Assembly: GCA_905620495.1 (NCBI GenBank)
Contig: CAJQTK010000033.1
Coordinates: 1 to 59,532 of the forward strand
DNA: 59,532 nucleotides
Origin: an uncultured Candidatus Pelagibacter sp.
GTDB lineage: Bacteria > Pseudomonadota > Alphaproteobacteria > Pelagibacterales > Pelagibacteraceae
Direction of reading: 5' to 3'
Shown here: positions 29,409-37,444 of the stretch, in pieces
Numbering within the stretch: position 1 is the stretch's first letter
Layout: the number at the start of each line of letters is the position of its first letter
Made by a program: the position numbers and the translations under genes
The notes under the pieces: model-generated
The model's database searches: none
The model's input: only the letters and a program-made list of their open reading frames with translations
Told to the model about the DNA's origin: nothing

Positions 29409-30137
29409 TTAATCGATAACTGTTGCAGTAACATCAGGTTTTCCACCATACAGTCCTTGGTTTTGAGTGATTGCAGCTGCACAGCCACCACTTGAACCCT
29501 CATAAGCTAGTGCACTTGAAGTTCCAAAAGCAAGTTTTAATGTTGGAATTTTTCCTGGCTCTAGTTTTAATGCTTTTGTAAAAGCACCTCTATATTGAAA
29601 AAATTCGTCATCATTATCAACTGTTCCAGCAGCTTGCGCTGTTCCTGTTCCATCTCCTGCACTAATACTATTTATTTCATCACCTAAACCACTTATAGTC
29701 ATTGCCATATACATTGTGACTTCAGCTAAATCGCCAGCGGAAACGCTTCCGACAACATTTTTGGAAATATCCCCGCTATCCGTTGCTGTGTAACACGTTT
29801 GTGAACCATCATTTAAAGAACCTTTAATTGTAACCGCTCTTTTCATTGTTACTTGATAATATGTATAGCTTGTTCCAAAAGGAACTGCACTAAAGTTTCC
29901 ATAACTTGCAGCTGCTACACCAGCTGTTGTAGCTGCTATATCAATCGTCCCAGAATCGCCAGAACCAACAACTAAAGGAGATAAACAAGTTGAAGCACTA
30001 CTACCATCTGCACATAGCTCCAAATATGTCATTGTAATTTTATATGAGGTAGCTTCTCCAGTTGCACTAACTGCATAGCTTTTGTTTGATAGAAAAACTA
30101 AAACTAATAGAGAAAAAATAAATTTAATTTTTTTCAT
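29409..30137 (-). CDS. Secreted Gly/Ser/Ala-rich protein of unknown function
   Basis: 242 aa; signal peptide ending SYA, low-complexity beta-like sequence with several Cys; starts 2 nt after the barrel gene. Confidence 0.7.
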   Translation of the reverse strand: MKKIKFIFSLLVLVFLSNKSYAVSATGEATSYKITMTYLELCADGSSASTCLSPLVVGSGDSGTIDIAATTAGVAAASYGNFSAVPFGTSYTYYQVTMKRAVTIKGSLNDGSQTCYTATDSGDISKNVVGSVSAGDLAEVTMYMAMTISGLGDEINSISAGDGTGTAQAAGTVDNDDEFFQYRGAFTKALKLEPGKIPTLKLAFGTSSALAYEGSSGGCAAAITQNQGLYGGKPDVTATVID

Positions 30138-30139
30138 AA

Positions 30140-31012
30140 TTATTTACTTGTTACAATAATTGATCCTTGTATTTCTACGACCATCTTATTCCTCCTTCTA
30201 ACTTTTTCCTTTAATTTATGATCCATTTTTCTTTTTTCAAACATGTCATTTGATAAACCATCAGACATAACCATAGTTTTTTCTTTTGGTGGATAAATAT
30301 AATTAATATTTAAAGAGGTCTCGTCATCAACTCCAGTTAAAGAAGATTGGTCTAAACTCGCTACAACTTCAACAGAATTTGAAACGTCTAATTCTAAAGA
30401 ATAAATATTACCTTTTGTGTCACTTGATGCTTTTTCTGATTCCCATTTATAACCATTATAATTAATTCTTGCCCATGGAGCTCTTGGAATTTGTGATGTC
30501 AAATTATAGTCCCAACCTGATAAAACTTGTTCTGTATCACCATTTACAGCTTTAGAATTTGAAATTTTTGTATAGCTGTTTGCAGTTAAATCTAAAATTG
30601 AACCTTTAGCCTCTATACCTAGACCTAATCTTGATTGTCCATTTATTAATTCTCTATCGTAGAATGTATTAGCTCCAAACATAAAATTTTTATCTTCTGA
30701 TAATTTTCTGTAACCCAATCCTAAATTTCCTATAATTCTTCCAGAACTATTTATCTCTTGGTTCATTAAACTAAATTGAGTAAAAAAATTTGAATTATCA
30801 GTAGCTTCAATATCTCTTACACCTAGTATTGAAAAATTTAGCTGATCCTCATCACCATCATTATAATCTAAAGATACTTCTGTAATACCTTCACCAGGAA
30901 TTAAATTAGATATTTTTTCAGCTGCTTTATCTAGAGCTTGTGATGCTACATCTGCATTAGTTGCAGTAGAGATAAGTAAAGCAAGAATTGGTATTAAAAT
31001 TTTATTCATCAC
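30140..31012 (-). CDS. Inverse autotransporter (intimin/invasin-type) beta-barrel protein without a passenger
   Basis: 290 aa; signal peptide, IIGNLGLGYRKLSEDKNFMFGANTFYDRELINGQSRLGLGIEAKGSILDLTANSY, GWDYNLTSQIPRAPWARINYNGYKW, and a terminal VRRRNKMVVEIQGS motif like the end of IAT barrels. Confidence 0.8.
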   Translation of the reverse strand: MMNKILIPILALLISTATNADVASQALDKAAEKISNLIPGEGITEVSLDYNDGDEDQLNFSILGVRDIEATDNSNFFTQFSLMNQEINSSGRIIGNLGLGYRKLSEDKNFMFGANTFYDRELINGQSRLGLGIEAKGSILDLTANSYTKISNSKAVNGDTEQVLSGWDYNLTSQIPRAPWARINYNGYKWESEKASSDTKGNIYSLELDVSNSVEVVASLDQSSLTGVDDETSLNINYIYPPKEKTMVMSDGLSNDMFEKRKMDHKLKEKVRRRNKMVVEIQGSIIVTSK

Positions 31013-31109
31013 TGTAATATTTATAGTAAATAATTACATTAGATATAGATAAATAACCTAAAATGAGTTTTTAAATGACTAAAACTAGATCTTTTTTAAG
31101 TTGCTACCT

Positions 31110-31553
31110 TTAAGCTTCTTTAAATTTTTCAAGCAAAGCAAAAATATCTTTTCCATCAGCCTTGCCTAATGGTTCGATTGTTTCTTTAAATTTTTTACCT
31201 AAACTTAACCCTTCTGATTTAGAATAATATAATAATCGTCTATTACATAATTTTTCTAATTTTCTTCTTACTGTTTCTTGAGACATTAATAAATTTTCTG
31301 AGACTGCAAAAATCGTCAATTTTCTATCTTGCATTAATTGTTTATTTTCTTCTGTTTCAGTTTCAGCGAAGGTTTCTGTCCAATCTAATGTTTTACCTTT
31401 ACTCATAGTTTGAAAAAGAAAATGTGAATATACTGTTAATAAAATCATGTGACTTTCATAATCATGTTTCACAAGTTTTTTTACATTTAAAAAATGATTA
31501 ATATGATGAGATATTGTTGAATATATTAATTTATTATTTATTGATTTAATCAC
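31110..31553 (-). CDS. Putative winged-helix transcriptional regulator
   Basis: 147 aa; C-terminal HTH-like LTIFAVSENLLMSQETVRRKLEKLCNRRLLYYSKSEGLSLG. Confidence 0.55.
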   Translation of the reverse strand: MIKSINNKLIYSTISHHINHFLNVKKLVKHDYESHMILLTVYSHFLFQTMSKGKTLDWTETFAETETEENKQLMQDRKLTIFAVSENLLMSQETVRRKLEKLCNRRLLYYSKSEGLSLGKKFKETIEPLGKADGKDIFALLEKFKEA

Positions 31554-31556
31554 GAC

Positions 31557-32693
31557 TTAAAGCAGGTTTTCTTTAAAGAAATTTATAAACTGAGGTAGAT
31601 ATTCTTCACCATGCTTACCTCCTACCATTGCACCTCTTTTTAAACATTTTTCTTTCTTAAACATTTTAAAAACTAATTTCATTGTTTTCTTTGGTTCTTC
31701 TTCAGTTGCTTTTATCCATTCTGCTTGAGAAGCAAAAAGTTTATATTTCTTTAAACCTAAATCAACTATTGGCCCAGTTACATTTCCTTCATTATCTATA
31801 CGAACAGCAGGACAAGTGTGCATAGTCATTGCCTTTACTTTTTTTGGTTTAAAACCTCCATGCCAATCATGATGCCAACCTTCCTTAATATCAATTTTTA
31901 TTTGTCCTGGTTTAGCTTTAATTTTTTTTACATGCTCTTCACAAGGTTTGGCCAAAGTAAGATTATCTATACTTCCATGAACATAAAGCATTTTAGTATT
32001 ACTTGTAATTTCTGGTTCTAAAAATAAACCTGCCATTCTACATTCGGCTGCTTCCCCTACTATTGCATCAAAACCCTCTGTCCCTTCTAAAAATAAAGAT
32101 GTAAATTTAATATCAGAAACCATAAGAGCATTAGTTCCCCCTCTTGAATGTCCAGTTAGACCTATCTTGCCATTTGATCTTGGATGATTTTTTAAAACTT
32201 TATAAGCCATCATTGTGTCAATTGCTGCAGAAGCAATTGTAGCATTGGATTGATCTCTCCATGTACTTGTCACCCCTCTGCTACAAAAGTTATCTATAAA
32301 CATTACGCCAATTCCCAAATCTAAAAGTTTTTTTTGGCCACTATTTATAAACTCACTAAAGATATAAGCATCTGCTCCACCACTTGCATGTGCCCAAATA
32401 ACAATCGGAACTTTACCTGATCCCTCAGGTAATAATAGATAGCTAGTAATTTCTATTGGATGTTTTTTATGTGCACCAACAATTACAGCTCTTTGATCAA
32501 AGCCTGTATAAGAATTAAATTTAATAAACTCACCTCCTGGAAATACTTTAGAAGCTGGTACTAAAAGAGATTTTTTTTTAGAACAGTGCTGTTTAGGGCT
32601 AAACTCTTTTATATTAATCTTTTTTTTATAATGGTCTGCATAAACGCTTGTTGTAAATAAAACTGTTATTAATATTAAAATTATTTTGTTCAT
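31557..32693 (-). CDS. Secreted dienelactone-hydrolase-like alpha/beta hydrolase
   Basis: 378 aa; signal peptide, VIWAHASGG, GHSRGGTNAL nucleophile elbow, WHHDWHGG. Confidence 0.82.
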   Translation of the reverse strand: MNKIILILITVLFTTSVYADHYKKKINIKEFSPKQHCSKKKSLLVPASKVFPGGEFIKFNSYTGFDQRAVIVGAHKKHPIEITSYLLLPEGSGKVPIVIWAHASGGADAYIFSEFINSGQKKLLDLGIGVMFIDNFCSRGVTSTWRDQSNATIASAAIDTMMAYKVLKNHPRSNGKIGLTGHSRGGTNALMVSDIKFTSLFLEGTEGFDAIVGEAAECRMAGLFLEPEITSNTKMLYVHGSIDNLTLAKPCEEHVKKIKAKPGQIKIDIKEGWHHDWHGGFKPKKVKAMTMHTCPAVRIDNEGNVTGPIVDLGLKKYKLFASQAEWIKATEEEPKKTMKLVFKMFKKEKCLKRGAMVGGKHGEEYLPQFINFFKENLL

Positions 32694-33025
32694 AAAATTT
32701 GAAACCTAAATTGGGTTAACAATAACCCTATTAGATTAAAGTGTCTAATAATCAAAAATATCTTGACCCACTCTGCTGCTTTAGATAATTTCATAACCTT
32801 AAAACCCTTAGACTCAGCTTTAGATATGTTCTTTGAATCTTCTCGTAAAGCTATTACAATATTGCTTATTCCACTGTCTTGTAAGTTTAATGCATGAGCT
32901 TGGGCTTGATTACCAAAACCAAATATTGCGATTCTTTTATTATTAATTAAGTCTATTTTTGAGTCACTTTGAGATTTATTATTTTTTGTTTTTTTTTCAG
33001 AATTAAATATATCGAATAAACCCAT
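32690..33025 (-). pseudogene. Truncated ketol-acid reductoisomerase (IlvC) N-terminal domain paralogue
   Basis: KRIAIFGFGNQAQAHALNLQDSGISNIVIALREDSKNISKAESKGFKVMKLSKAAEWV parallels [58 protein letters not shown] of the intact ilvC at 44603-45622; similarity then ends. Confidence 0.82.
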
Positions 33026-33130
33026 AACTATATTTTAACTTTGATTAATTTAGATACATTCATGAACCCAGACCCTACCAAGCCTCTAATCAGGTGTCTA
33101 GGTAATGGAATGATTGCCCCTGATCCGCGG

Positions 33131-33328
33131 TCAAAACTGTGCTATTCTTGGTCCTTTATGAATTGAATAACATTTACGGCATATTGGACCTGTGTTTAGG
33201 TTACCTTCTCCAAATTCCATAGTAATAGTTGCTTGAACTTGCTCGTGGTCTCCACAATTTATACAACGATCAATAGTTGGTGCTGTTGAATTTTCTGTTA
33301 GTGATGAATGACCTTTGGACCAACTCAT
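33131..33328 (-). CDS. Small zinc-ribbon-like protein of unknown function
   Basis: 65 aa; CINCGD...CRKCYS double CxxC. Confidence 0.6.
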   Translation of the reverse strand: MSWSKGHSSLTENSTAPTIDRCINCGDHEQVQATITMEFGEGNLNTGPICRKCYSIHKGPRIAQF

Positions 33329-33505
33329 ATTGAAATATTTTTTGGTAGAATTTTTGTAGAATATTTTTTTATTTATTTTTTAAAATAAAATTTTTTTTAA
33401 GTTAAAGGAATCTTTATTTCTATTTTATACCCGAAATCTATTTAGTTGTGACTAGCTGTCTAAAACCTTAATCTTTACAGCTATATAATCTAAAGGTTAA
33501 ACTAT

Positions 33506-33661
33506 ATGAATGGATCGTGTTTAAGAGTCCAAAACTACGTTCTAAACGCGAGTGGTACCTCTTCGAGTCCGTTCGGCTATGCAAGAACGAACGGAGCAAC
33601 AGCGACGTTCTTAGGAGCTCCGACAGAAAAAATACAACTCCAACGAGTCATTTGCTTATAA
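33506..33661. other. GC-rich intergenic segment with strong stem potential; also an open 51-aa frame on +
   Basis: CGTGTTTA/TAAACGCG (33516-33523 / 33543-33550), CCGTTCG/CGAACGG (33569-33575 / 33588-33594), alternative AAGAACG/CGTTCTT (33583-33589 / 33606-33612); composition unlike the AT-rich surroundings. Confidence 0.45.
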
Positions 33662-33664
33662 TAA

Positions 33665-33886
33665 ATACAAAATAATGATGAAAGATATACAGGTAATTTA
33701 GGATTTGGAAAAAGAATTCTAAGTGATGATAAAACTCTAATAACAGGTTTTAATACTTTTTTAGATCATGATGATCATGGTAATACAAGAGCAAGTATAG
33801 GTGCGGAATTAAAAGGAGCTGTTTTAGAATTAACATCTAATTATTATATGGGTATTAGCAATGGAACAGATGAAAAAGTTTTATGA
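33665..33886 (+). pseudogene. Degraded fragment of an inverse-autotransporter beta-barrel gene
   Basis: Frame reads IQNNDERYTGNLGFGKRILSDDKTLITGFNTFLDHDDHGNTRASIGAELKGAVLELTSNYYMGISNGTDEKVL*, parallel to GNLGLGYRKLSEDKNFMFGANTFYDRELINGQSRLGLGIEAKGSILDLTANSYTKISNS in the 30140-31012 gene. Confidence 0.8.
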
Positions 33887-33912
33887 AAATTGATTTTTAC
33901 TATGGGTAATTT

Positions 33913-34287
33913 CTATTCTTTAAACTTAAAGGTTAAACAAACACCGTTATTACAATACCTTTTACCTGTTGGCTTAGGTCCATCTTCAAAGATATGTCCA
34001 TGATGTCCACCACATTTTTTACAATGATATTCTACTCTCTCATAACCTAATAGAGTGTCAGTTTTAGTTTCAAAAGCATCAGGTAAAGAATCGTAAAATG
34101 ATGGCCAACCTGAACCACTTTCGTATTTTGAATTTGAATCAAATAATTTTTCACCACAGTTTGTGCAGTGATAACTGCCTTCTCTCTTCTCATGATTTAA
34201 CTCACTAGTTCCTGGCGCTTCAGTACCATCTTCAAATAAAATTAGTTTTTGTTCCGCAGTAAGATCTGGATTAATTTTTTTTGTCAT
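33913..34287 (-). CDS. msrB: Peptide-methionine (R)-S-oxide reductase
   Basis: 124 aa; ESGSGWPSFYD, YHCKKCGGHHGHIFEDGP, GKRYCNNGVCLTF. Confidence 0.95.
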   Translation of the reverse strand: MTKKINPDLTAEQKLILFEDGTEAPGTSELNHEKREGSYHCTNCGEKLFDSNSKYESGSGWPSFYDSLPDAFETKTDTLLGYERVEYHCKKCGGHHGHIFEDGPKPTGKRYCNNGVCLTFKFKE

Positions 34288-34291
34288 AAAT

Positions 34292-35242
34292 TTATTCTAT
34301 TACTCTTAAAGGTTTACCGGCAACACACGCCTCTAAGTCTTCAATCATCTGTGTATAAAAAATACTATAATTTTCTGCAGTAACATAACCAACATGAGGC
34401 ATTAATAATGCATTTGGTAAAAATCTTAATTTATTACCTTCTGGCAAAGGTTCTTTTTCATAAACATCTAATCCAGCACCAGCAATAACATTGGTTGATA
34501 GTGCAATAATTAAATCATCTTCATTGATAATGTTTCCTCTAGAAGTGTTAACTAAAAAAGCAGTTTTCTTCATTGTGTCTAGCTCCTTTAATTTTATTAA
34601 ATCTTTATATCTCTCTCCACCTTGAACGTGAATGGATAGAAAGTCAGAATTTTGAAGTAAGTCTTCTTTGCTACAAGGTAATACGTCTAATTCTTTACAT
34701 GTATCTAGGTTTAAATTTTCACTCCAAGCCATAACTTGCATGCCAAAAGCTTTACCAATTTTTGCAACTTGTGATCCAACCCTTCCAAGTCCAACTAACC
34801 CTAAAATTTTTCCCTTAAGCTCAAAGCCAATAGTTGACTGCCAATAACCTTGGTACATATTGTCAATTTCTTCTTTAAAGTTTCTAGCTAAACCTAAGAT
34901 TAAACCCCAAGTTAATTCAGATGTACCTGAAAAACCAATCTCAGTTCCACATACTATAATTTTTCTTTTTTTAGCTGCCGCTAAGTCTATAGCCTTATTT
35001 CTTGATCCACTTGTTATGATGTATTTAAGATCATTAAGGTTATCGATTAAATTTTTAGTAATTGGAGTTCGCTCTCTCATTATTAATAGTGCTCCAAAAT
35101 CTGATAATTGCTCTATCGCATCAGCTTCATCTTCAAACGGCTCACTGAATATTTTAAATTCATATTCTCCTGATAGTTTTTTTAAATCAACAAACTCATG
35201 AGAAACATTTTGATAATCGTCTAAGATAGCAACTTTAAGCAT
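34292..35242 (-). CDS. D-2-hydroxyacid dehydrogenase family protein
   Basis: 316 aa; LGLVGLGRVGSQVAKIGKAFGM, NTSRGNIINEDDL, GAGLDVYEKEPLP. Confidence 0.92.
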   Translation of the reverse strand: MLKVAILDDYQNVSHEFVDLKKLSGEYEFKIFSEPFEDEADAIEQLSDFGALLIMRERTPITKNLIDNLNDLKYIITSGSRNKAIDLAAAKKRKIIVCGTEIGFSGTSELTWGLILGLARNFKEEIDNMYQGYWQSTIGFELKGKILGLVGLGRVGSQVAKIGKAFGMQVMAWSENLNLDTCKELDVLPCSKEDLLQNSDFLSIHVQGGERYKDLIKLKELDTMKKTAFLVNTSRGNIINEDDLIIALSTNVIAGAGLDVYEKEPLPEGNKLRFLPNALLMPHVGYVTAENYSIFYTQMIEDLEACVAGKPLRVIE

Positions 35243-36134
35243 TTTTAATCTTTCTATTTGATAAAAGGATTCCGGTTAAAATAAATATTGCGCCTAACAT
35301 ATGATAAAACATAAATTTTTCATTAAAAATAATCATGGCCATAATTGCACTTAATATAGGCATCATATGCAAAAAAACACCCGCACGATTAGCTCCAATT
35401 AAAGAAACGCCCTTTATCCAAAAAATAAAAGAAGCAAGACCTGGAAACAACACTACATAAAACAAAATCATTAAAAAATTTTGATCTAGAATAATTCTAT
35501 AACCCATTTGATATTCTATAAAATATATTGGAATTAAAAAAATAAAGCCAAATGAAATTACCACTTCCAATAATGGTAATTGGGATAGTTCATGTTTTTT
35601 TTTCTTTAATAATGCGGAATAAGTGGCCCAAGACAGCATTCCAAAAACCATTGTAATGTCACCCTTATTAAAATCTAAATTTATTAATATTCCGAGGTTT
35701 GCCTTAGTTATAATTAAAATAACTCCAATAAAAGAGCAAGTAACCCCCGATATTTGAAAAGTATTAGTTTTTTCAATCTTTAGAATTGATGAAATAAAAA
35801 TAATCATCACTGGTATTGTTGATATCATTAATACTCCACTGATAACTTGAGTAAAATTTAAAGAATAATAAACAATTGAATTAAATATGGTGACACTCGT
35901 TATTCCAAGAACGGTATAATATTTATAATTTTCTAAAATATAGTTTCTTTTTTTTAATATTTCCTGAATTGTAAATGGAGCTAAAATTAACCAAGCAAAA
36001 AGCCATCTATAAAAATTTAATGAAAAAGGTGGGATTTGATATTGACTAGCAAATTTTCCAACCAAAAAATTACCAGACCAAAATAGAGTTGCTAAAAATA
36101 AAAAAATATAAGCAACATTATTCTTATTTGTCAC
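35235..36134 (-). CDS. DMT/EamA-family transporter
   Basis: 299 aa polytopic membrane protein with EamA features (FWSGNFLVGKFA). Confidence 0.88.
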   Translation of the reverse strand: MTNKNNVAYIFLFLATLFWSGNFLVGKFASQYQIPPFSLNFYRWLFAWLILAPFTIQEILKKRNYILENYKYYTVLGITSVTIFNSIVYYSLNFTQVISGVLMISTIPVMIIFISSILKIEKTNTFQISGVTCSFIGVILIITKANLGILINLDFNKGDITMVFGMLSWATYSALLKKKKHELSQLPLLEVVISFGFIFLIPIYFIEYQMGYRIILDQNFLMILFYVVLFPGLASFIFWIKGVSLIGANRAGVFLHMMPILSAIMAMIIFNEKFMFYHMLGAIFILTGILLSNRKIKNA

Positions 36135-37376
36135 CTAACTGAACCTAAGAGAGCTATATGGTTTTAAATCTAAATTTGTATTTTCTTCAGCAATCATTCC
36201 TGAGATTATTTTCCCTGAAATTGGTCCTAAAGTCCATCCTAAATGATGATGACCAAAACAATAAAAAACATTTTTATGTTTTTTTGAAGGTCCTATTATA
36301 GGTAGATAATCTGGCAATGTAGGCCTAAAGCCTAACCATTCATCTTCGTGTTCAGGTAAATCACCCATCATATATTTTGCATTATTAATTAAATTTTTAA
36401 CTCTTGATTTAGATAATGGATTTTCTAATCCCCCAAATTCAACTGTGCCTACCACTCTAAGCCCTTGCTCCATTGGCGTAATACCAAATCCTCTATTTTG
36501 GAAAATTACAGGTCTGCTTAAAAGATGATCACAATCTTTAAAATGAACATGGTATCCTCTTTCAGTATCAAGAGGTATTTTTTCATCTAAATTATCTGTT
36601 AATTTTTTAGAAAATGAACCACAAGCAATAACAATTTTATCAAAAAGAAAACTTTGGGTTTCAGCTTTTATAACTGGTTTTTCATCATTAAAAGTTATGT
36701 CTTTGATATTCATCTTTAAAAATTTGCCCCCCTTTTTTAAAAAAAGTTCGTATAGCTTTAAAAGTATTTTTTTAGGGTTTCTAGCGTGTCTACCGTGTTG
36801 ATAATAAACACCTCCGTGGTAAATAGGTTTTATATTTGGTTCTAAATCATGAATTTCTTTCGGTGTTACTACTTGTTGGTCTACACCAAGCTCATTTCTA
36901 ACTTTAATTTCAAGCTCTCTACTTTTTAAACTTTGATCGTTCCAAATATATAGAATACCTTTTTTTTCAACTAATCCTCCAAGTTCAATTTCATCAAATA
37001 ACTCATCGTAAGCAGGTAATGCTAAATCTAAAATTTGATGCATGTTTTTGGCTGTGTGCATCATTCTATCAGTAGTACAGTTCCTTATAAATTTTAAAAA
37101 CCACGGGAGCATTTTTGGAACATAGTTCCATTTAAGAGCAAGTGGGCCAGTTGAACTTAAAAGCATTGCTGGAACATCAGTTAAAACATCAGGTCTATTT
37201 ATTGGTACAGATGCATATGGAGAAAAATGACCCGCATTACCATAAGATGCAGCAGGACTACCAGGTTCATCTCTGTCAAAAATCGTTACGTTAAAACCTT
37301 TTTTTTGTAAAAATAGTGCATTGGAAATACCTTGAATACCAGCGCCTACAATTCCAATTTTTAATTTCTTTTCCAT
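36135..37376 (-). CDS. FAD-dependent D-amino-acid dehydrogenase-like oxidoreductase (DadA family)
   Basis: 413 aa; GIVGAGIQGISNALFLQKKGFNVTIFDRDEPGSPAASYGNAG, GFRPTLPDYLPIIGPS, HHHLGWTLGPISGKI. Confidence 0.88.
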   Translation of the reverse strand: MEKKLKIGIVGAGIQGISNALFLQKKGFNVTIFDRDEPGSPAASYGNAGHFSPYASVPINRPDVLTDVPAMLLSSTGPLALKWNYVPKMLPWFLKFIRNCTTDRMMHTAKNMHQILDLALPAYDELFDEIELGGLVEKKGILYIWNDQSLKSRELEIKVRNELGVDQQVVTPKEIHDLEPNIKPIYHGGVYYQHGRHARNPKKILLKLYELFLKKGGKFLKMNIKDITFNDEKPVIKAETQSFLFDKIVIACGSFSKKLTDNLDEKIPLDTERGYHVHFKDCDHLLSRPVIFQNRGFGITPMEQGLRVVGTVEFGGLENPLSKSRVKNLINNAKYMMGDLPEHEDEWLGFRPTLPDYLPIIGPSKKHKNVFYCFGHHHLGWTLGPISGKIISGMIAEENTNLDLKPYSSLRFS

Positions 37377-37444
37377 AACACTCTATATAATTCTTAAATT
37401 TAAATATTCTCGCGACAAATTCGACAACTAAAGTATTAAAAGAC

